Assembly: GCA_023387335.1 (NCBI GenBank)
Contig: JAEWIF010000052.1
Location: forward strand, 124,001 to 188,000
Source: Pseudomonadota bacterium
GTDB taxonomy: Bacteria > Pseudomonadota > Gammaproteobacteria > Burkholderiales > Burkholderiaceae_C
Reading direction: 5' to 3'
Length of the DNA: 64,000 bases
Shown here piece after piece: positions 1 to 7,919 of this stretch. Both the position numbers and the translations under genes were made by a program. Under the pieces are notes generated by a model. It had not been told where the DNA came from. It saw only the letters and a list, made by a program, of their open reading frames with translations, and searched no databases. Within the stretch, counting starts at the first letter, position 1; every line of letters starts with the position of its first letter.

Positions 1-228
1 ATCTTCTGCGACACCCATGCGCCGTTCAACGTGCGCATGAACAACGTGCTTCCGGGCTGGGTCGACAGCCTTCCCGCCACCGAGGCGAGGCGCGAGAGCG
101 TTCCGCTGGGGCGCTACGGCAAGAGCGAGGAGATCGCCGCGACCATCGCCTTCCTGGCTTCGGAAGGCGCGGCCTACATCACCGGCCAGAACCTGCGGGT
201 GGACGGCGGACTGACGCGGTCCGTCTGA
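1..228 (+). CDS. SDR-family oxidoreductase, C-terminal fragment (cut by window edge)
   Basis: Only the last 75 residues are inside the window; the frame is open to the left edge. It shows the closing part of a classical short-chain dehydrogenase/reductase: NVLPGWV (visible residues 15-21), the segment that follows the catalytic Tyr/Lys helix, then an EEIAATIAFLAS helix and the final AYITGQNLRVDGG segment typical of the family's C-terminus. The Rossmann nucleotide motif and the YxxxK active site must lie to the left, so cofactor and substrate cannot be judged. It ends 15 bp before the convergent hydratase gene. Confidence 0.88.
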   Translation: MFCDTHAPFNVRMNNVLPGWVDSLPATEARRESVPLGRYGKSEEIAATIAFLASEGAAYITGQNLRVDGGLTRSV

Positions 229-243
229 GCGCGGCCGGCGCCG

Positions 244-1032
244 TCAGAGGAAGGCGGCTCGGATGCGGCCGATCCAGCCGAAGTCCGCTTCCACCTGCTG
301 GCCGGGCACGACCGGGATCGGCGCGACGCAGGCGCCCGTCGTGACGAACTGGCCGCCTTCGATCGTCCGGCCCGCCGCCCCCAGTTCGTTGACCAGCCAC
401 ACCAGCGCCTCTACCGGGTCGCCCAGCACGTTGCGCCCTATTCCTTGCGGGCGGCGGCCGTCGCTCACCACGGCCTGCACTTGCAGCGCGGGCAGTTCCC
501 GCACGCGGGCGTCCGGCGCCACCGGCGCGCCCACCAGCATGTCGTTGGTGCAGGCGCAGTCGGCGATCAGCTGCGCCTCGCCGGCGCGCTCGAACTGGAG
601 GAAGCGTGAATCCGGCACCTCGATGCCGGGATGCAGCGAAGCCACCGCGGCCAGCACCTCGTCGCGCTCGTAGCGCTCCGCGCGCGGCGCGAGCGTTCGG
701 CCGAAGCGGAACACGATCTCGCATTCGGCGACCCGCATGCGGTTGGCCTGCAGCGAGATCTGCGCGCCGTCTTCCCGGACGCGGTGCGCGAACACCGGGC
801 CGGCGATCGGGCCGCTCACCGCGATGTGCTGCTGTCCGGCCACGCTGGTGGCGGCGATCTTCCAGCCGGCGACCGCCTGGCCCAGCACGCCGGACCACAG
901 CGACTGGACGGCGTAGCCTTCGGCGCGGCTCGTCGGCCGGCATTCCGCCGGCAAGGCATCGATGTGGTTGCCGGCGCTCCAGCTGTGGGCAAGCCGCTGC
1001 GCGGCGGCGAGGGGGATGTCGGAGTCGTGCAT
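244..1032 (-). CDS. 2-keto-4-pentenoate hydratase / FAH-superfamily protein
   Basis: This 262-residue protein has the length and pattern of the MhpD/DmpE hydratase group of the fumarylacetoacetate hydrolase superfamily, cytosolic metal-dependent enzymes that add water to 2-hydroxy-dienoates in meta-cleavage pathways. Visible features are GWKIAATS near residue 56, the acidic pair in AECEIVFRFG (near residue 102) that supplies metal ligands in the family, the HPGIEVPDSRF segment, and the NVLGDPVEALVWLVNEL helix followed by a G-x-x-x-T-T-G-A-C turn. No other aromatic-degradation gene is next to it, so the natural substrate is open. The ATG start has no strong ribosome site in front. Confidence 0.8.
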   Translation of the reverse strand: MHDSDIPLAAAQRLAHSWSAGNHIDALPAECRPTSRAEGYAVQSLWSGVLGQAVAGWKIAATSVAGQQHIAVSGPIAGPVFAHRVREDGAQISLQANRMRVAECEIVFRFGRTLAPRAERYERDEVLAAVASLHPGIEVPDSRFLQFERAGEAQLIADCACTNDMLVGAPVAPDARVRELPALQVQAVVSDGRRPQGIGRNVLGDPVEALVWLVNELGAAGRTIEGGQFVTTGACVAPIPVVPGQQVEADFGWIGRIRAAFL

Positions 1033-1067
1033 GGCGCGGATGCTAGCGCCCCGCGCGACGGCTCCCG

Positions 1068-1400
1068 CTACTTGATGGACAGGACGTACTCGGCCAGCTT
1101 CTTCGCATCGGCCTCCGAGACCTGGGGCTGCGGCGGCATCGGCAACTCACCCCAGACGCCGCCCCCGCCTTCGCGGATCTTCCTGGCCAGCCTGTCCACG
1201 GCCCCGCTGTCGCCGCTGTACTTGGCGGCCACTTCCTTGAGGGGCGGGCCCACCCGTTTCTGGTCGATGGTGTGGCACGCCATGCAGTTGGACTTCTTGA
1301 ACAGTTCCTCGTCCGCGAGCGCGGATCCGGAAGCGAGCAGGCAGGCGCCGGCGGCGGCCGAGGCCACCGCTTCGCGCATCGTCATCGAAGCCGCCTTCAT
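1068..1400 (-). CDS. Periplasmic class I cytochrome c (c551/c552 type)
   Basis: A 110-residue exported haem protein. Residues 1-30 form a signal peptide ending in SALAD. The haem-binding motif CMACH is at residues 39-43 (Cys39, Cys42, axial His43), and Met88 in LPMPPQ is the likely sixth haem ligand. Length and layout are those of small monohaem c551-type cytochromes. It starts 4 bp after the stop codon of the sugar dehydrogenase gene, so the two are almost certainly one transcript, and the cytochrome is the obvious candidate for taking electrons from that quinoprotein. ATG codons at residues 6 and 8 are alternative starts. Confidence 0.88.
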   Translation of the reverse strand: MKAASMTMREAVASAAAGACLLASGSALADEELFKKSNCMACHTIDQKRVGPPLKEVAAKYSGDSGAVDRLARKIREGGGGVWGELPMPPQPQVSEADAKKLAEYVLSIK

Positions 1401-1404
1401 GCGA

Positions 1405-2694
1405 TCAGCTCGGCGTCATCCGGTAGATCTCGCCCTCGTCCGTGGCCACGTACAGGTTGCCGTCCGGCCCCTGCACCGCCGAGCGGAAGCGGCCCGCCGG
1501 CATCGGCAGCGACATGATGGTCCGCTTCGCCGTCGCGCCGTCCGGGCTGATGTCCAGCACGTCGAGGCGATTGCCGACGGGCGTTCCGTGGATGCCGATG
1601 CCCATGTAGGTCACCACCATCTTTCCGTCCCAGCCCTTCCACTGCTTGCCGTTCAGGAAGGTGCCGGACGACATCCCCTGGGACATGCCCTCGTTGGTCC
1701 AGGCCGGCTTCATCGCGTTCGGATAGGTCTTGAGGTCCGTCATCGGCATGAAGGCCGATCGTTCCTTGTTGGGCATGGCGCCCATCTGGTTCGGGCTGTA
1801 GCCGCAATAGCGGTCGGGGCAGTCGCCGCGGCCATTGACGTTGGAGCGCGGATCCCATCCGCTGTTGCCGCCGGGCACCAGCGCGGTCACTTCATCCGTG
1901 TGCCAGGGGCCGTTCTCGATCGTGAAGGGCTGGTTGGTCCCGGGGCGGAAGGCGATCCCCTGGGGATTGCGGTGGCCGTAGGTGTAGACGCGCGGATCGA
2001 AACCCGGCGGCGCGTTGTTGCCGGGCGCCGCCTTGCCCTCGCGGTCGATGCGCAGCACCTTGCCGCCCATCCGCGTCGGGCTCTGCGGGATCTCGCCGTT
2101 GTGGTTGTCGCCCGTGGTGACGTACAGGAATCCGTCGCTCGGCCCGAAGCGGATGCGCCCGCCGTTGTGCGCGCCCGAGTCGCCGAAGGGGTGGTTGCTC
2201 TTGGCGACCTTGTAGGGGATGTCGGCCACGATGTCCTTGCGGTCGGACAGGCGCGTGCCGTCCGGACTCACCGTGAAGCGGATGACGTGGTTGGTCGACG
2301 GCGAGGCCATGCTCGACGTCGAGTACACGTAGACGTAGCGGTTGCTGGCGAACTGGGGGTCGAGGGCGACGCCGTTCATGCCGGCCTGGCCGTCGCAGAA
2401 CAGGTCGCTCGCCAGCGTGGCGTAGCCCTGCGACTCCTTCATGCCGAGCAGGCGGTTGACGGTGCCCGACGGCTGCCGCACCGATAGGCCCTTGCACTTC
2501 TCGGTGAAGTACATGGTGCCGTCCGGCAGGAAGGCCATGTCCCAGGGGTTGCTCAACTTGGACAGCACGGGCGTGGCCGCCAGGTTCGGCGCCGGCTGTG
2601 CCTGCTGCGCCGAGGGTGCCTGCGGCGGAGCGGAGGTGCACGCGGCAAGGACGCCGGTGCCGGCCACGCACAGCCAAGTCGTGATCTTCTTCAT
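1405..2694 (-). CDS. PQQ-dependent sugar dehydrogenase-like lipoprotein (glucose/sorbosone dehydrogenase family)
   Basis: About 429 residues. The chosen ATG follows a perfect AGGAGG ribosome site and begins a lipoprotein signal with lipobox L-A-A-C (Cys19); longer in-frame starts would destroy it. The mature part is a six-bladed propeller of the YliI/soluble glucose dehydrogenase family: NPWDMAFLPDG (first blade), GMNGVALDPQF, HNGGRIRFGPSDGFLYVTTGD, GKVLRIDREG, YTYGHRNPQGIAF and the closing DGNLYVATDEGEIYR. HNGGR and GHRNPQG contain the His and Arg residues that contact PQQ in the family. It probably oxidises aldoses or related aldehydes in the periplasm and passes electrons to the cytochrome c encoded just downstream. 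Confidence 0.85.
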   Translation of the reverse strand: MKKITTWLCVAGTGVLAACTSAPPQAPSAQQAQPAPNLAATPVLSKLSNPWDMAFLPDGTMYFTEKCKGLSVRQPSGTVNRLLGMKESQGYATLASDLFCDGQAGMNGVALDPQFASNRYVYVYSTSSMASPSTNHVIRFTVSPDGTRLSDRKDIVADIPYKVAKSNHPFGDSGAHNGGRIRFGPSDGFLYVTTGDNHNGEIPQSPTRMGGKVLRIDREGKAAPGNNAPPGFDPRVYTYGHRNPQGIAFRPGTNQPFTIENGPWHTDEVTALVPGGNSGWDPRSNVNGRGDCPDRYCGYSPNQMGAMPNKERSAFMPMTDLKTYPNAMKPAWTNEGMSQGMSSGTFLNGKQWKGWDGKMVVTYMGIGIHGTPVGNRLDVLDISPDGATAKRTIMSLPMPAGRFRSAVQGPDGNLYVATDEGEIYRMTPS

Positions 2695-3067
2695 GGTTGC
2701 CTCCTGTCGAGTGGCCCGGCGCGCCGTCTTTCCGAGGCTTCGCCGCAACCATCCAAAGTCAAGATCAATCGGGACCGTTTTCCATAAGTGTTTTTGCTAG
2801 CTATCGATGCGGCTCGCGCCATCGCTTCATGCCTGTTGGTAGCTCGCGACTGCAGGAGCTGACACAACGTCACCGATGTACTGCCGCGTAGTTGCGGGTG
2901 CGCACGCAAACCGAACGCGAATGTCCTAGTCCGAGCGCTTCCGTGGCGCTGCCAGCTGCAACAGCAGCCTTGTCCTACATGGGAGTTCCCGTCGGCGGCG
3001 GCCGCCGCCGTGCACGGCGGGTGAGCATCGCCCTATCCGCGACAGTTCACGCGGTGGAGAAGACGTC
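2695..3067. promoter_or_regulatory. 373-bp divergent intergenic region between sugar dehydrogenase and RTX-like lipoprotein
   Basis: No credible gene is seen here. The region must hold the leftward promoter of the dehydrogenase-cytochrome pair and the rightward promoter of the RTX-like gene. The only structure I noticed is an imperfect palindrome around 2892-2909, TTGCG and CGCAA separated by 8 bases, overlapping GTGCGCAC. I could not place a convincing -35/-10 pair. Confidence 0.4.
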
Positions 3068-4018
3068 ATGCAGCCCGGAAGAAAAGTCGCGTGCCCGCAG
3101 CGGCTCGCCGTCGTGGCGTTCACCAGCCTCTGGCTGAGTGCTTGCGGTGGAGGCGGCGGAGGCGGGCAGCTGTCGACCGCCGCGTCCGCGTCGCCGACCG
3201 GCACGTCCGTGCCGTCGGCGGCCTCCGCGACTTCGCCAGGCGCGAACCCCTCGCCGGCCCCGAGTGCGGCCGCCGTGCCGCCCGCGGCCGTGCAGTCACC
3301 TTCACCGTCACCGGAGCCCACGGTGCGAGGCACCGACGGCCCCGACACGCTGGAGGCGTCCACCCATCCGGCCGTGATGGCCGGCGGCCGCGGGGACGAC
3401 GTCTACCTCGTGACCGATGCCTCGGATGTCGTGATCGAGCAGTCCGACGGCGGCGTCGACGAAGTCCGCACGTCCGTCGGCTACACCCTGCCGCCGAACG
3501 TCGAGAACATGAAGGCCAACTTCTTCGCGGAGTACGTGGGAGGGGGCCCCCTGGTGGGCAACTCGCTGGACAACCGGATCATCGGCGCCGCATTCGCCAC
3601 ACCCGACATCTTCGGCCTGGACGGGGACGACATCCTCGAGTCCGGTGGCCGCTATGGCGCGTCCCTCGATGGCGGAAACGGCAATGACACGTTGATCAAC
3701 AACGTCGGCCGGTCACGTGGCGGCCCCGGCGCGGACACGTTCGTGGTCAGCCCGCGGGGCGCGCACACCTCGCCGGAAGCGCCGATGACGGTGCTCGACT
3801 TCACCCCCGGCGAGGGCGATCGCATCGACGGCGGCTTCCTCCCGGGCGAGCCGGCCGCGCTGTTCGCGAGCGGCAACCTGTTCTTCGATGCGGCCCGGCA
3901 GCAGCTGGTCTACACGCTCTACCCCGAGCGCTACGCAACCCAGATCACCTCCGTGCAGCAGATCATCGTGCTGCCGGGGATCACCTCGTTCGACCCGGCC
4001 TGGATCGTCCGCCGCTGA
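3068..4018 (+). CDS. Lipoprotein with degenerate RTX-like (haemolysin-type calcium-binding) repeats
   Basis: A 316-residue exported protein. The signal peptide ends at the lipobox L-S-A-C (Cys26), followed by seven glycines and a long Ala/Ser/Pro linker to about residue 80. The folded part starts with GTDGPDTLE and continues with units such as AGGRGDDVYLV, GNSLDN, GLDGDDIL and DGGNGNDTL, ending in GGPGADTFVVS and a DFTPGEGDRI segment. This is the layout of calcium-binding beta-roll repeats as in the tail of serralysin-like proteins, with few and imperfect repeats. There is no toxin or protease domain and no type I secretion gene nearby, so a surface-anchored structural or binding role is more likely. 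The start follows a GGAGAAG ribosome site. Confidence 0.75.
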   Translation: MQPGRKVACPQRLAVVAFTSLWLSACGGGGGGGQLSTAASASPTGTSVPSAASATSPGANPSPAPSAAAVPPAAVQSPSPSPEPTVRGTDGPDTLEASTHPAVMAGGRGDDVYLVTDASDVVIEQSDGGVDEVRTSVGYTLPPNVENMKANFFAEYVGGGPLVGNSLDNRIIGAAFATPDIFGLDGDDILESGGRYGASLDGGNGNDTLINNVGRSRGGPGADTFVVSPRGAHTSPEAPMTVLDFTPGEGDRIDGGFLPGEPAALFASGNLFFDAARQQLVYTLYPERYATQITSVQQIIVLPGITSFDPAWIVRR

Positions 4019-4024
4019 AAGGAA

Positions 4025-4048
4025 AACGGCCGCCCGAAGGCGGCCGTT
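4025..4048. terminator. Bidirectional hairpin between convergent genes
   Basis: A perfect 10-bp stem, AACGGCCGCC and GGCGGCCGTT, closes a CGAA tetraloop. It begins 7 bp after the RTX-like gene and lies 20 bp past the end of the HU-like gene on the other strand. Read leftward it is followed by TTTTCC, so it fits an intrinsic terminator best for the HU-like gene. Confidence 0.75.
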
Positions 4049-4067
4049 CCGGGAAGGCGCGAAGCGC

Positions 4068-4505
4068 TTAAGCCGCGGCGTCCTTCAGCTTCTTGAGCGA
4101 ACGGACCTTCAGCTTCACCGACGCGGGCTTGGCCTTGAACACGGTCTCTTCCTTGGTGAAGGGGTTGATGCCCTTGCGCGCCTTCTTCGCCGGCACCGCC
4201 ACCGCGGTCACCTTGAGCAGGCCCGGCAGCACGAAGGCGCCGGCGCCCTTGCGGTTGACCGAAGCGACCATCGTGTTCTCGAGCGCCGCCATCACGGCCT
4301 TGACGGCCTTGGGCTCGACGCCGGAGGCGTCGGCCAGGTGCAGGGCCAGGCTGCTCTTGTTGAAGGTGGCCTTGATCGGCTTCATCGGAGCGGCGGCCGC
4401 CTTGGGGGCGGAGGCGCTGCGCGCGGCCTTCTTCGGAGCGGCCTTCTTCGGGGCCGCCTTGCTCGCCTTGGCGGCGGGCTTCGCCAGTTTCTTTGCAGTT
4501 GCCAT
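4068..4505 (-). CDS. HU-family DNA-binding protein with N-terminal Lys/Ala-rich (histone H1-like) tail
   Basis: 145 residues in two parts. Residues 1-42 are almost wholly Lys, Ala, Pro and Ser in repeats such as AAPKKAAPKKAA, a disordered basic tail like that of histone H1. From about residue 43 an HU fold follows: two helices (NKSSLALHLADASG and PKAVKAVMAALENTM), then GAGAFVLPGLLKV, a basic arm around KKARKGINPFTKEE, and a closing KAKPASVKLKVRSLKKLKDA. In ordinary HU the arm reads GRNPxTGE; here it is GINPFTKE. The protein should bind and compact DNA in the nucleoid. It is divergent from a normal 94-residue HU-like gene 169 bp away, so the cell carries a tailed and an untailed copy side by side. 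Confidence 0.88.
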   Translation of the reverse strand: MATAKKLAKPAAKASKAAPKKAAPKKAARSASAPKAAAAPMKPIKATFNKSSLALHLADASGVEPKAVKAVMAALENTMVASVNRKGAGAFVLPGLLKVTAVAVPAKKARKGINPFTKEETVFKAKPASVKLKVRSLKKLKDAAA

Positions 4506-4674
4506 ATTCGTGTGGTCTCTGAATTCCCCTCGAAATTCGAGGTGCGCAGATTCTAAGTTCGCAACAGGGCGGGACGAACAGGCTTCGAGCAGAGCAATGG
4601 TGTGTTACCTCGACGCCTGCATGAGCATCCGCGTGCCCTAGACTGCCGGGTTTCCCAACGCAGGACCACCATCG

Positions 4675-4959
4675 ATGAACAAGACTGAGCTCGTGCAATC
4701 CCTTGCCGCCGCCACGGAACAACCTCAAGCCGCCGCCCTGCGGTCCGTCGACGCCTTCGTCAAGATCGTCTCCGACGAGTTGGCCAAGGGCGGAGAAATC
4801 GTGATCCCCGGCTTCGGCAGCTTCAAGCGGGCGGAACGGGCGGAGCGCGCCGGCCGCAATCCCCAGACCGGCGAGGCGCTGACGATCGCGGCGTCCACCA
4901 GCGTGCGGTTCGTGCCCGGCGCGGCGCTGAAGGCCGCGGTCAACAACAAGGACGACTAG
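4675..4959 (+). CDS. HU-family DNA-binding protein
   Basis: A 94-residue protein of standard HU length. It shows the dimerising helices (MNKTELVQSLA and AALRSVDAFVKIVSDELAKG), the GEIVIPGFGSFKRAERAERAGRNPQTGE arm in which GRNPQTGE is the hallmark DNA-bending loop containing the intercalating proline, and the final VRFVPGAALKAAVN strand and helix. It binds DNA without strong sequence preference, bending it and stabilising nucleoid structure. It is divergent from the tailed HU gene. The HU/IHF family cannot be subdivided further by eye, but the loop sequence fits HU. Confidence 0.92.
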   Translation: MNKTELVQSLAAATEQPQAAALRSVDAFVKIVSDELAKGGEIVIPGFGSFKRAERAERAGRNPQTGEALTIAASTSVRFVPGAALKAAVNNKDD

Positions 4960-4980
4960 CGTTCTTCGCCGCGGGGGCCC

Positions 4981-5748
4981 TCACCCGGCCCCGTGGCACT
5001 TCTTGTATTTCTTCCCGCTTCCGCAAGGACAAGGATCGTTGCGGCCCGGCTCCGGCGCCTTGCGCACGGGGTCGATCCGCGGGCCCAGGCTGCGCCACAG
5101 CTGCCGCAGTTCGTACACGGCCCAGATCGCCTGCCCCACGGCGTCCAGCCGCTCGTCGCTCACGCTGGGCGGGCCATCCTCGCTGTACATCGACACCGCG
5201 GGCTCGCCCTCGTCGCCCTGCGTCAGCGCGACGATCGACTCGAGCGCCGCGTCCAGCATCTCCGCGGCGTCCGGATCGCGCGGCGGCAGCCAGTCTTCCG
5301 GCCAGGTCTCCACCGCGTACATGAACCCCAGCGCCCACACCTGCGCGTAGGCCGGCAGGTTCTCGGTATCGCCCTCCACCCGCTCCTCCTCGGGCAGCGC
5401 CAGGATCGCGCCGCGCGTGTCCAGCGCTTCGGGGTGGTAGGTGCGCTCGTCCTCCAGCACTTCCACCGGCTGGTCCAGCGCGAAGGCGATCTCGTCGCGG
5501 CGCCGGCGCCAGCGCCACACGAACTCCATGTGCTCCATCGGCTTGAAGGTCTCGCCGAGCAGCACGGGCCAGTACTCCTCGGGCGGCACCTCGCGGCGCA
5601 TGCAGACCACCGCGGCGAGGAAGCCTTCGCAGAACTCCCACTGCGGGATCTCGTCGTCCTGCTCGCGCAGCAGGTCCAGCTCGGCGTCGAGGAAGTCGAA
5701 GTCCTCCGGGGTCAGGGGACCGGGATCGGATGCGGGCGCTTGGGTCAA
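4981..5748 (-). CDS. UPF0149/YecA-like protein with C-terminal SEC-C metal-binding motif
   Basis: I read a 255-residue protein from a TTG start, which gives a sensible N-terminus (MTQAPASDPGPLTPEDF); the frame stays open further upstream but runs antiparallel through the end of the next gene and looks non-coding there. The body has the UPF0149 pattern: LDAELDLLREQDDEIPQWEFCEGFLAAVVC and later WALGFMYAVETWPEDW. The last ~20 residues are a SEC-C zinc knuckle, NDPCPCGSGKKYKKCHG, with the C-x-C-x8-C-H spacing seen at the end of SecA. Proteins of this type are soluble and of unclear function, possibly ribosome- or Sec-associated. The start site is less sure than the identity. Confidence 0.82.
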   Translation of the reverse strand: MTQAPASDPGPLTPEDFDFLDAELDLLREQDDEIPQWEFCEGFLAAVVCMRREVPPEEYWPVLLGETFKPMEHMEFVWRWRRRRDEIAFALDQPVEVLEDERTYHPEALDTRGAILALPEEERVEGDTENLPAYAQVWALGFMYAVETWPEDWLPPRDPDAAEMLDAALESIVALTQGDEGEPAVSMYSEDGPPSVSDERLDAVGQAIWAVYELRQLWRSLGPRIDPVRKAPEPGRNDPCPCGSGKKYKKCHGAG

Positions 5749-5792
5749 CGGGAAGTCCGGGGGGAAAAAGAGGAGCGGATTATCCGGCGGCC

Positions 5793-6851
5793 CTAGCCGA
5801 ACGTGAACGCATAGGCGTTCGCCCCGGGGTCGAGGAACTCGATCTCGAAGAGCCTCTCGCGCCCTGGGGGCGACTGGCGCACCAGCTGGTAGAGCCGGTG
5901 GCCGTCGATCGTCCCGAAGCCGTTCGGGTCGATGTCGCTGCCGCGGTCGTTTCCGGGCGGCTGGCCGTCGAGCCGCACGCGGAACTTCACGGTGCGGCCC
6001 TCGGCGGCTGGTCCGAGCACCAGGTGCAGGTCGCGGGCACGGAAGCGGAACGCGAGCCGTCCGCCCGATCGCTGCAGCTGAGCGGCTTCGTCGCCGACCT
6101 TCCACTCGCCCGCCAGCGTCCACTCATTCAGGCCCAGCCCCCGGGCCGGCAGGTAGTCGTGCGTGCGTCCCGGCCGCAGGCCGCCTTGCGCCGAACGGAA
6201 GCCCTGGCTCCGCGCCGCGCCGACGTAGGTTTCGGGCGAGGCCGCGGGCATGGGACCGGCAGCGGCCTGGGTTCCGTCACCTTGCGGCGCGACGAGATCA
6301 CTCGGCACGTTCGAGCGCCCCGCCTCGCGCAGCAGCTGCTGGATGACCCGCTCGGATTCCTCGTAGGCGCCCTCGCCCACCTGGCGGCCGCGCACGCGCC
6401 CGTTCGCATCGACGAACAGCAGCGAAGGCCAGCCCCGCACGCCGAACGCCTGCCAGATGGCGCGGCTGCTGTCCACGGCGACCGGGAACGTGATCCCGAG
6501 TTGCGTCGCGGCGCGCTGCACGTTCGCGGGCCGGTGCTCGAACCCGAACTCGGGCGTGTGCACGCCGACGACCACGAAGCCCAGGTCCCGGTACTTGTCC
6601 GCCCAGGCGCGGATGTAGGGCAAGGTGCGCAGGCAGTTGATGCAGGAGTAGGTCCAGAAGTCCAGCAGCACGACCTTGCCGCGCAAGGCCTGCGGGGTGA
6701 GGGGCGGCGAGTTGATCCAGGACACGGCGGCGCCGAGCGACTCGACGGTCGCCGGCGGCCGCGCGTCCGGGCTTGCGGCGTGGGCCTCCATTCCCGTCCA
6801 GCGGGCGCAAGCCATCGCGAGGATGAGGAAGAAGGCGGGCGCGGCTTTCAT
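5793..6851 (-). CDS. Exported thioredoxin-like protein (DipZ/TlpA-type) with extra C-terminal domain
   Basis: 352 residues. Residues 1-26 look like a signal peptide ending AHA. A thioredoxin-fold domain follows: GKVVLLDFWTYSCINC with active-site Cys70 and Cys73, then FVVVGVHTPEFGFE, FPVAVDSSRAIWQAFGVRGWPSLLFVD, whose cis-proline segment matches the family. The CINC active site and the HTPEF motif are typical of the soluble C-terminal part of DipZ-like proteins. From about residue 190 there is a second domain (THDYLPARGLGLNEWTLAGEW, DLHLVLGP, VRLDGQPPGND), also seen at the end of DipZ relatives. Here no CcdA-like membrane domain is attached or adjacent, so the electron donor must be elsewhere. 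Confidence 0.83.
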   Translation of the reverse strand: MKAAPAFFLILAMACARWTGMEAHAASPDARPPATVESLGAAVSWINSPPLTPQALRGKVVLLDFWTYSCINCLRTLPYIRAWADKYRDLGFVVVGVHTPEFGFEHRPANVQRAATQLGITFPVAVDSSRAIWQAFGVRGWPSLLFVDANGRVRGRQVGEGAYEESERVIQQLLREAGRSNVPSDLVAPQGDGTQAAAGPMPAASPETYVGAARSQGFRSAQGGLRPGRTHDYLPARGLGLNEWTLAGEWKVGDEAAQLQRSGGRLAFRFRARDLHLVLGPAAEGRTVKFRVRLDGQPPGNDRGSDIDPNGFGTIDGHRLYQLVRQSPPGRERLFEIEFLDPGANAYAFTFG

Positions 6852-6966
6852 GTCGGCATCTCCATCGGGATCGAAGGCCGCACGGTACGCCAGACGCGAT
6901 TCCCCTCGCCTGCCGGGCCTCTAGCGGAAGAGGTGAACCCGGGGCGCGCTGCGGAGTCAACCCAGG

Positions 6967-7905
6967 ATGATGTCGAGACACATTCGCGCGGCAAGCGCGC
7001 TGGCCGCCCTGATCGCGGCACTTGTCGCAAGCGGATGTGGTGGAGGTGGCGACGATGTCGCTCCCCCGGCGGCATCGCCCGCGCTTTCCGTCAGCGACGC
7101 CAGCTACGCGCCCGGAAGCGCGCAACGGCTGGCCTACGACCAGCTCAACGCGGCCCGGCTGCGCTGCGGCTTCGGGCTGCTGGCGCAATCGGCCCGGCTC
7201 GACCAGGCGGCGGCGGCCCATGCCAACTACATGAGCCTCAACAACGAATTCGGCCACCGCGAGACGGCCGGCAAGCCCGGTTTCACCGGCGCGACGCCGC
7301 TCGACCGTGCCATCGCCGCGGGCTATGCCCCGCGGGCGGTCGGCGAGGACCTCTCGACCGGCGGATCGTTCAACGGTTCCACCGCGGCCGATTCGGTCCG
7401 CAACCTGATGGCCGCCCCGTACCACGCGCAGTCGCTGCTGACCGGCTTCAGCGAAGTCGGCTTCGCCTGGAACGCCGTGGCCTCGCTCGACACGCTGACC
7501 GTGGACCTGGGCGTCCCCGCGCCGGAGCAGTTGCGGTCGCCCCAGGGCGTGGCCACGTTCCCCTGCGCGGGCACCACCGACGCCGCCGCGCGTGGGGGCA
7601 ACGAATCGCCCTCGCCCTTCCCGTCCGACCCGAACGCGGAATGGGGGCAGCCGATCATCGTGGCCGGGCCCGGGTCGCTGCAGATCAGCTCGGCCTCGAT
7701 CACCGGTCCGTCCGGTCCGGTGAGGCTGCTGGTCACCTATGGCGCGGGCGCGACCCCCGACCCGAACGGGAGCTTCACCGACGGATGGATCAGCGTCATC
7801 CCCGAGGTGCTGCAACCCGGCACCAGCTACGCGGTGGCGATCGACTACACCGTCGCCGGCACGCCCGGTTCCACGCGCTTTTCCTTCGCCACGGGCCCGC
7901 GCTGA
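6967..7905 (+). CDS. CAP-domain (SCP/PR-1-like) lipoprotein
   Basis: 312 residues. The signal peptide ends at lipobox V-A-S-G-C (Cys24), followed by GGGGDD. Residues ~50-180 are a CAP domain: AYDQLNAARLRCGFGLL, LDQAAAAHANYMS, NEFGHRETAGKPGFTG and VGEDLSTGG carry the conserved His/Glu cavity residues of the family, and ESPSPFPSD, later followed by a Ser/Gly/Pro-rich part, forms a separate C-terminal beta region. CAP proteins are secreted and often bind lipids or sterols, but bacterial ones are mostly uncharacterised. It is followed 14 bp later by the acetyltransferase gene. Surface exposure via the lipid anchor is inferred. Confidence 0.82.
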   Translation: MMSRHIRAASALAALIAALVASGCGGGGDDVAPPAASPALSVSDASYAPGSAQRLAYDQLNAARLRCGFGLLAQSARLDQAAAAHANYMSLNNEFGHRETAGKPGFTGATPLDRAIAAGYAPRAVGEDLSTGGSFNGSTAADSVRNLMAAPYHAQSLLTGFSEVGFAWNAVASLDTLTVDLGVPAPEQLRSPQGVATFPCAGTTDAAARGGNESPSPFPSDPNAEWGQPIIVAGPGSLQISSASITGPSGPVRLLVTYGAGATPDPNGSFTDGWISVIPEVLQPGTSYAVAIDYTVAGTPGSTRFSFATGPR

Positions 7906-7919
7906 ACCCGATCCAGCCC

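Noticed and set aside
2892..2909. TTGCG-N8-CGCAA repeat as another CRP-like operator
   Set aside because: Arm sequence and spacer differ from the GTGCG-N4-CGCAC pair, and the overlapping GTGCGCAC has a different centre.
3068..4018. RTX toxin or secreted serralysin-type protease
   Set aside because: No protease or pore-forming domain, only a few degenerate repeats, a lipoprotein signal, and no type I secretion genes nearby.
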